From Candidatus Zhuqueibacterota bacterium (GTDB taxonomy: Bacteria; Zhuqueibacterota; QNDG01), in contig QNDG01000156.1 in the NCBI GenBank assembly GCA_003645915.1, positions 1 to 5,303 on the forward strand: a stretch of DNA of 5,303 nucleotides, written 5' to 3'. Every line of letters starts with the position of its first letter. Positions within the stretch are counted from its first letter, which is position 1. A model generated the notes under the pieces. That model was not told the DNA's origin and did not search any database. It saw only the letters and a program-made list of their open reading frames with translations. Made by a program: the position numbers and the translations under genes. Of this stretch, positions 4,527 to 5,303 are shown in pieces.

Positions 4527-5303
4527 TCAACGGCCTTTAAAAACCTTATCCATTTCAACTTTGATTTCATATACATTTGCCATTGTAACAAGAAATTCCG
4601 ATTCGCTGCATCCAAGGGATTTCTGCACACTGTCTGAAATTTTCTGTTTAATCTCTTTTCGCAACCTCTCTGTAGCAAGAATTGTAAGAAGATTTCCAAT
4701 TGTAACTATACGCCGTATCCTTCCCTTTTCTGTCGAAATATCCATTTCTTTCAGATCTTCAAGATCATGATGCCCGCACGTTTCTTTAATGTCTTCAGGA
4801 AGTCCCCAGTGATCACACAATAATTCTCCGAAATATGAGCTGTGCGGAAGTTTAAAATGTTCCTCTGCTTCCCTGATAGTACAACCCTGCTGAATACAAT
4901 AATCTGTCAAAGCTTTAAAATGATCAGGATAAAATTTCAGATAGACCAGCTTGCCGATATCATGCAAAATTGAATGTACCCATAAATCATTACTGTTTAA
5001 CAAGGGTTCATACTTTTTTGCAAGATCTTTTGAAGCCATAGCAGTATAATTGGAATGATACCAGATTCTGTGAAACTCTTTTTTATCTCCTCCTGCAAGT
5101 GCGTCCATAACATATACTGAAATAACAATATGATATACTTCGTTAATGCCAAGATACGCTACTGCAAGACTTATATCTTTTACATCTCTGGGTACACTGT
5201 AAAATGCAGAATTTACAATTTTCAAAATTTGTGCTACAAGACCGGGATCTCTCTGAATTATTTCAACTATCCGCCGAATACTAACACGCTCTGAAAAAAT
5301 AAT
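4527..5303 (-). CDS. HDOD-domain signalling protein, N-terminus outside window
   Basis: The frame stays open to the last base, so 258 C-terminal residues are visible (numbered from 5303) and the start lies to the right. A TTG at 5225-5223 could be taken as a start, but it falls inside the conserved domain: family-like sequence (ERVSIRRIVEIIQRDPGLVA) precedes it. HDOD landmarks are DPGLVAQILKIVNSAFY (19-35), an AVAYLGI stretch (47-53), WYHS (81-84), LHDIGKL (113-119), LPHSSYFGELL (152-162), DHWGLPEDI (164-172) and GHHD (177-180). HDOD domains are relatives of HD phosphohydrolases that usually have lost catalysis and act in signalling or regulation. Here the HD pair (H114, D115) and several surrounding histidines remain, so activity cannot be excluded. 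It lacks a visible partner domain, which may lie upstream. It is 314 bp from the next gene and probably belongs to a separate transcript. Confidence 0.9.
   Translation of the reverse strand: MIFSERVSIRRIVEIIQRDPGLVAQILKIVNSAFYSVPRDVKDISLAVAYLGINEVYHIVISVYVMDALAGGDKKEFHRIWYHSNYTAMASKDLAKKYEPLLNSNDLWVHSILHDIGKLVYLKFYPDHFKALTDYCIQQGCTIREAEEHFKLPHSSYFGELLCDHWGLPEDIKETCGHHDLEDLKEMDISTEKGRIRRIVTIGNLLTILATERLRKEIKQKISDSVQKSLGCSESEFLVTMANVYEIKVEMDKVFKGR

Noticed and set aside
4472..4699. 75-codon minus-strand open frame overlapping the HDOD gene end
   Set aside because: It is in another frame over a well-supported HDOD domain and has no recognisable motif, so it is a shadow.
5223..5225. TTG as start codon of the HDOD gene
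   Set aside because: Conserved HDOD sequence continues in frame for 26 codons before it up to the window edge, so the gene is partial rather than TTG-started.

Overview
The window reads as a stretch of AT-rich chromosome (intergenic DNA near 4261-4500 is about 21% G+C by hand count) from a bacterium of the FCB group (Bacteroidota and relatives). The clearest clue is the secreted protein at the left edge. It ends in a type IX secretion system (T9SS) type A sorting domain opened by the motif NFPNPFN, a wording more usual in Ignavibacteria, Calditrichota, Marinimicrobia, Cloacimonadota or KSB1-like lineages than in classical Bacteroidia. Two promoter-like sites that fit the Bacteroidota -33/-7 pattern (TTG, then TAnnTTTG) point the same way. 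The exact phylum cannot be fixed from this window.

Layout. (1) 1-975, plus strand: C-terminal part of a T9SS-exported protein whose start lies to the left. (2) 1081-1644, plus strand: a complete YefM/YoeB (Phd-Txe) type II toxin-antitoxin operon, with a promoter, a two-site GTAC-core operator overlapping that promoter, a Shine-Dalgarno site that chooses the antitoxin start, and an overlapping toxin gene with a GTG start. (3) 1645-1852: short convergent spacer with a possible terminator and a degenerate CTTTGCG repeat. (4) 4212 down to 1853, minus strand: five genes in one direction, spaced 28, 44, 77 and 108 bp. They encode a three-knuckle zf-TFIIB protein, a 70-residue two-helix membrane protein, a 4-oxalocrotonate-tautomerase-like protein lacking the Arg11 equivalent, a 67-residue four-cysteine protein, and a lipid kinase of the DagK/YegS/LCB5 family. 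(5) 4213-4526: very AT-rich spacer with a Bacteroidota-type promoter candidate for the five-gene run and two A/T-rich hairpins. (6) 4527-5303, minus strand: an HDOD-domain signalling protein whose N-terminus lies beyond the right edge.

How they fit together. Only the toxin-antitoxin pair is a clear functional unit: YefM should neutralise the YoeB ribosome-dependent RNase, and the pair should repress its own promoter. The minus-strand five-gene run may be co-transcribed, but no common pathway is evident from the proteins. I see no transposase, integrase, CRISPR array, tRNA or rRNA. No clearly new multi-gene system is evident. The points most worth checking are the operator geometry, the altered tautomerase active site, the four-cysteine protein and the composition of the five-gene run.
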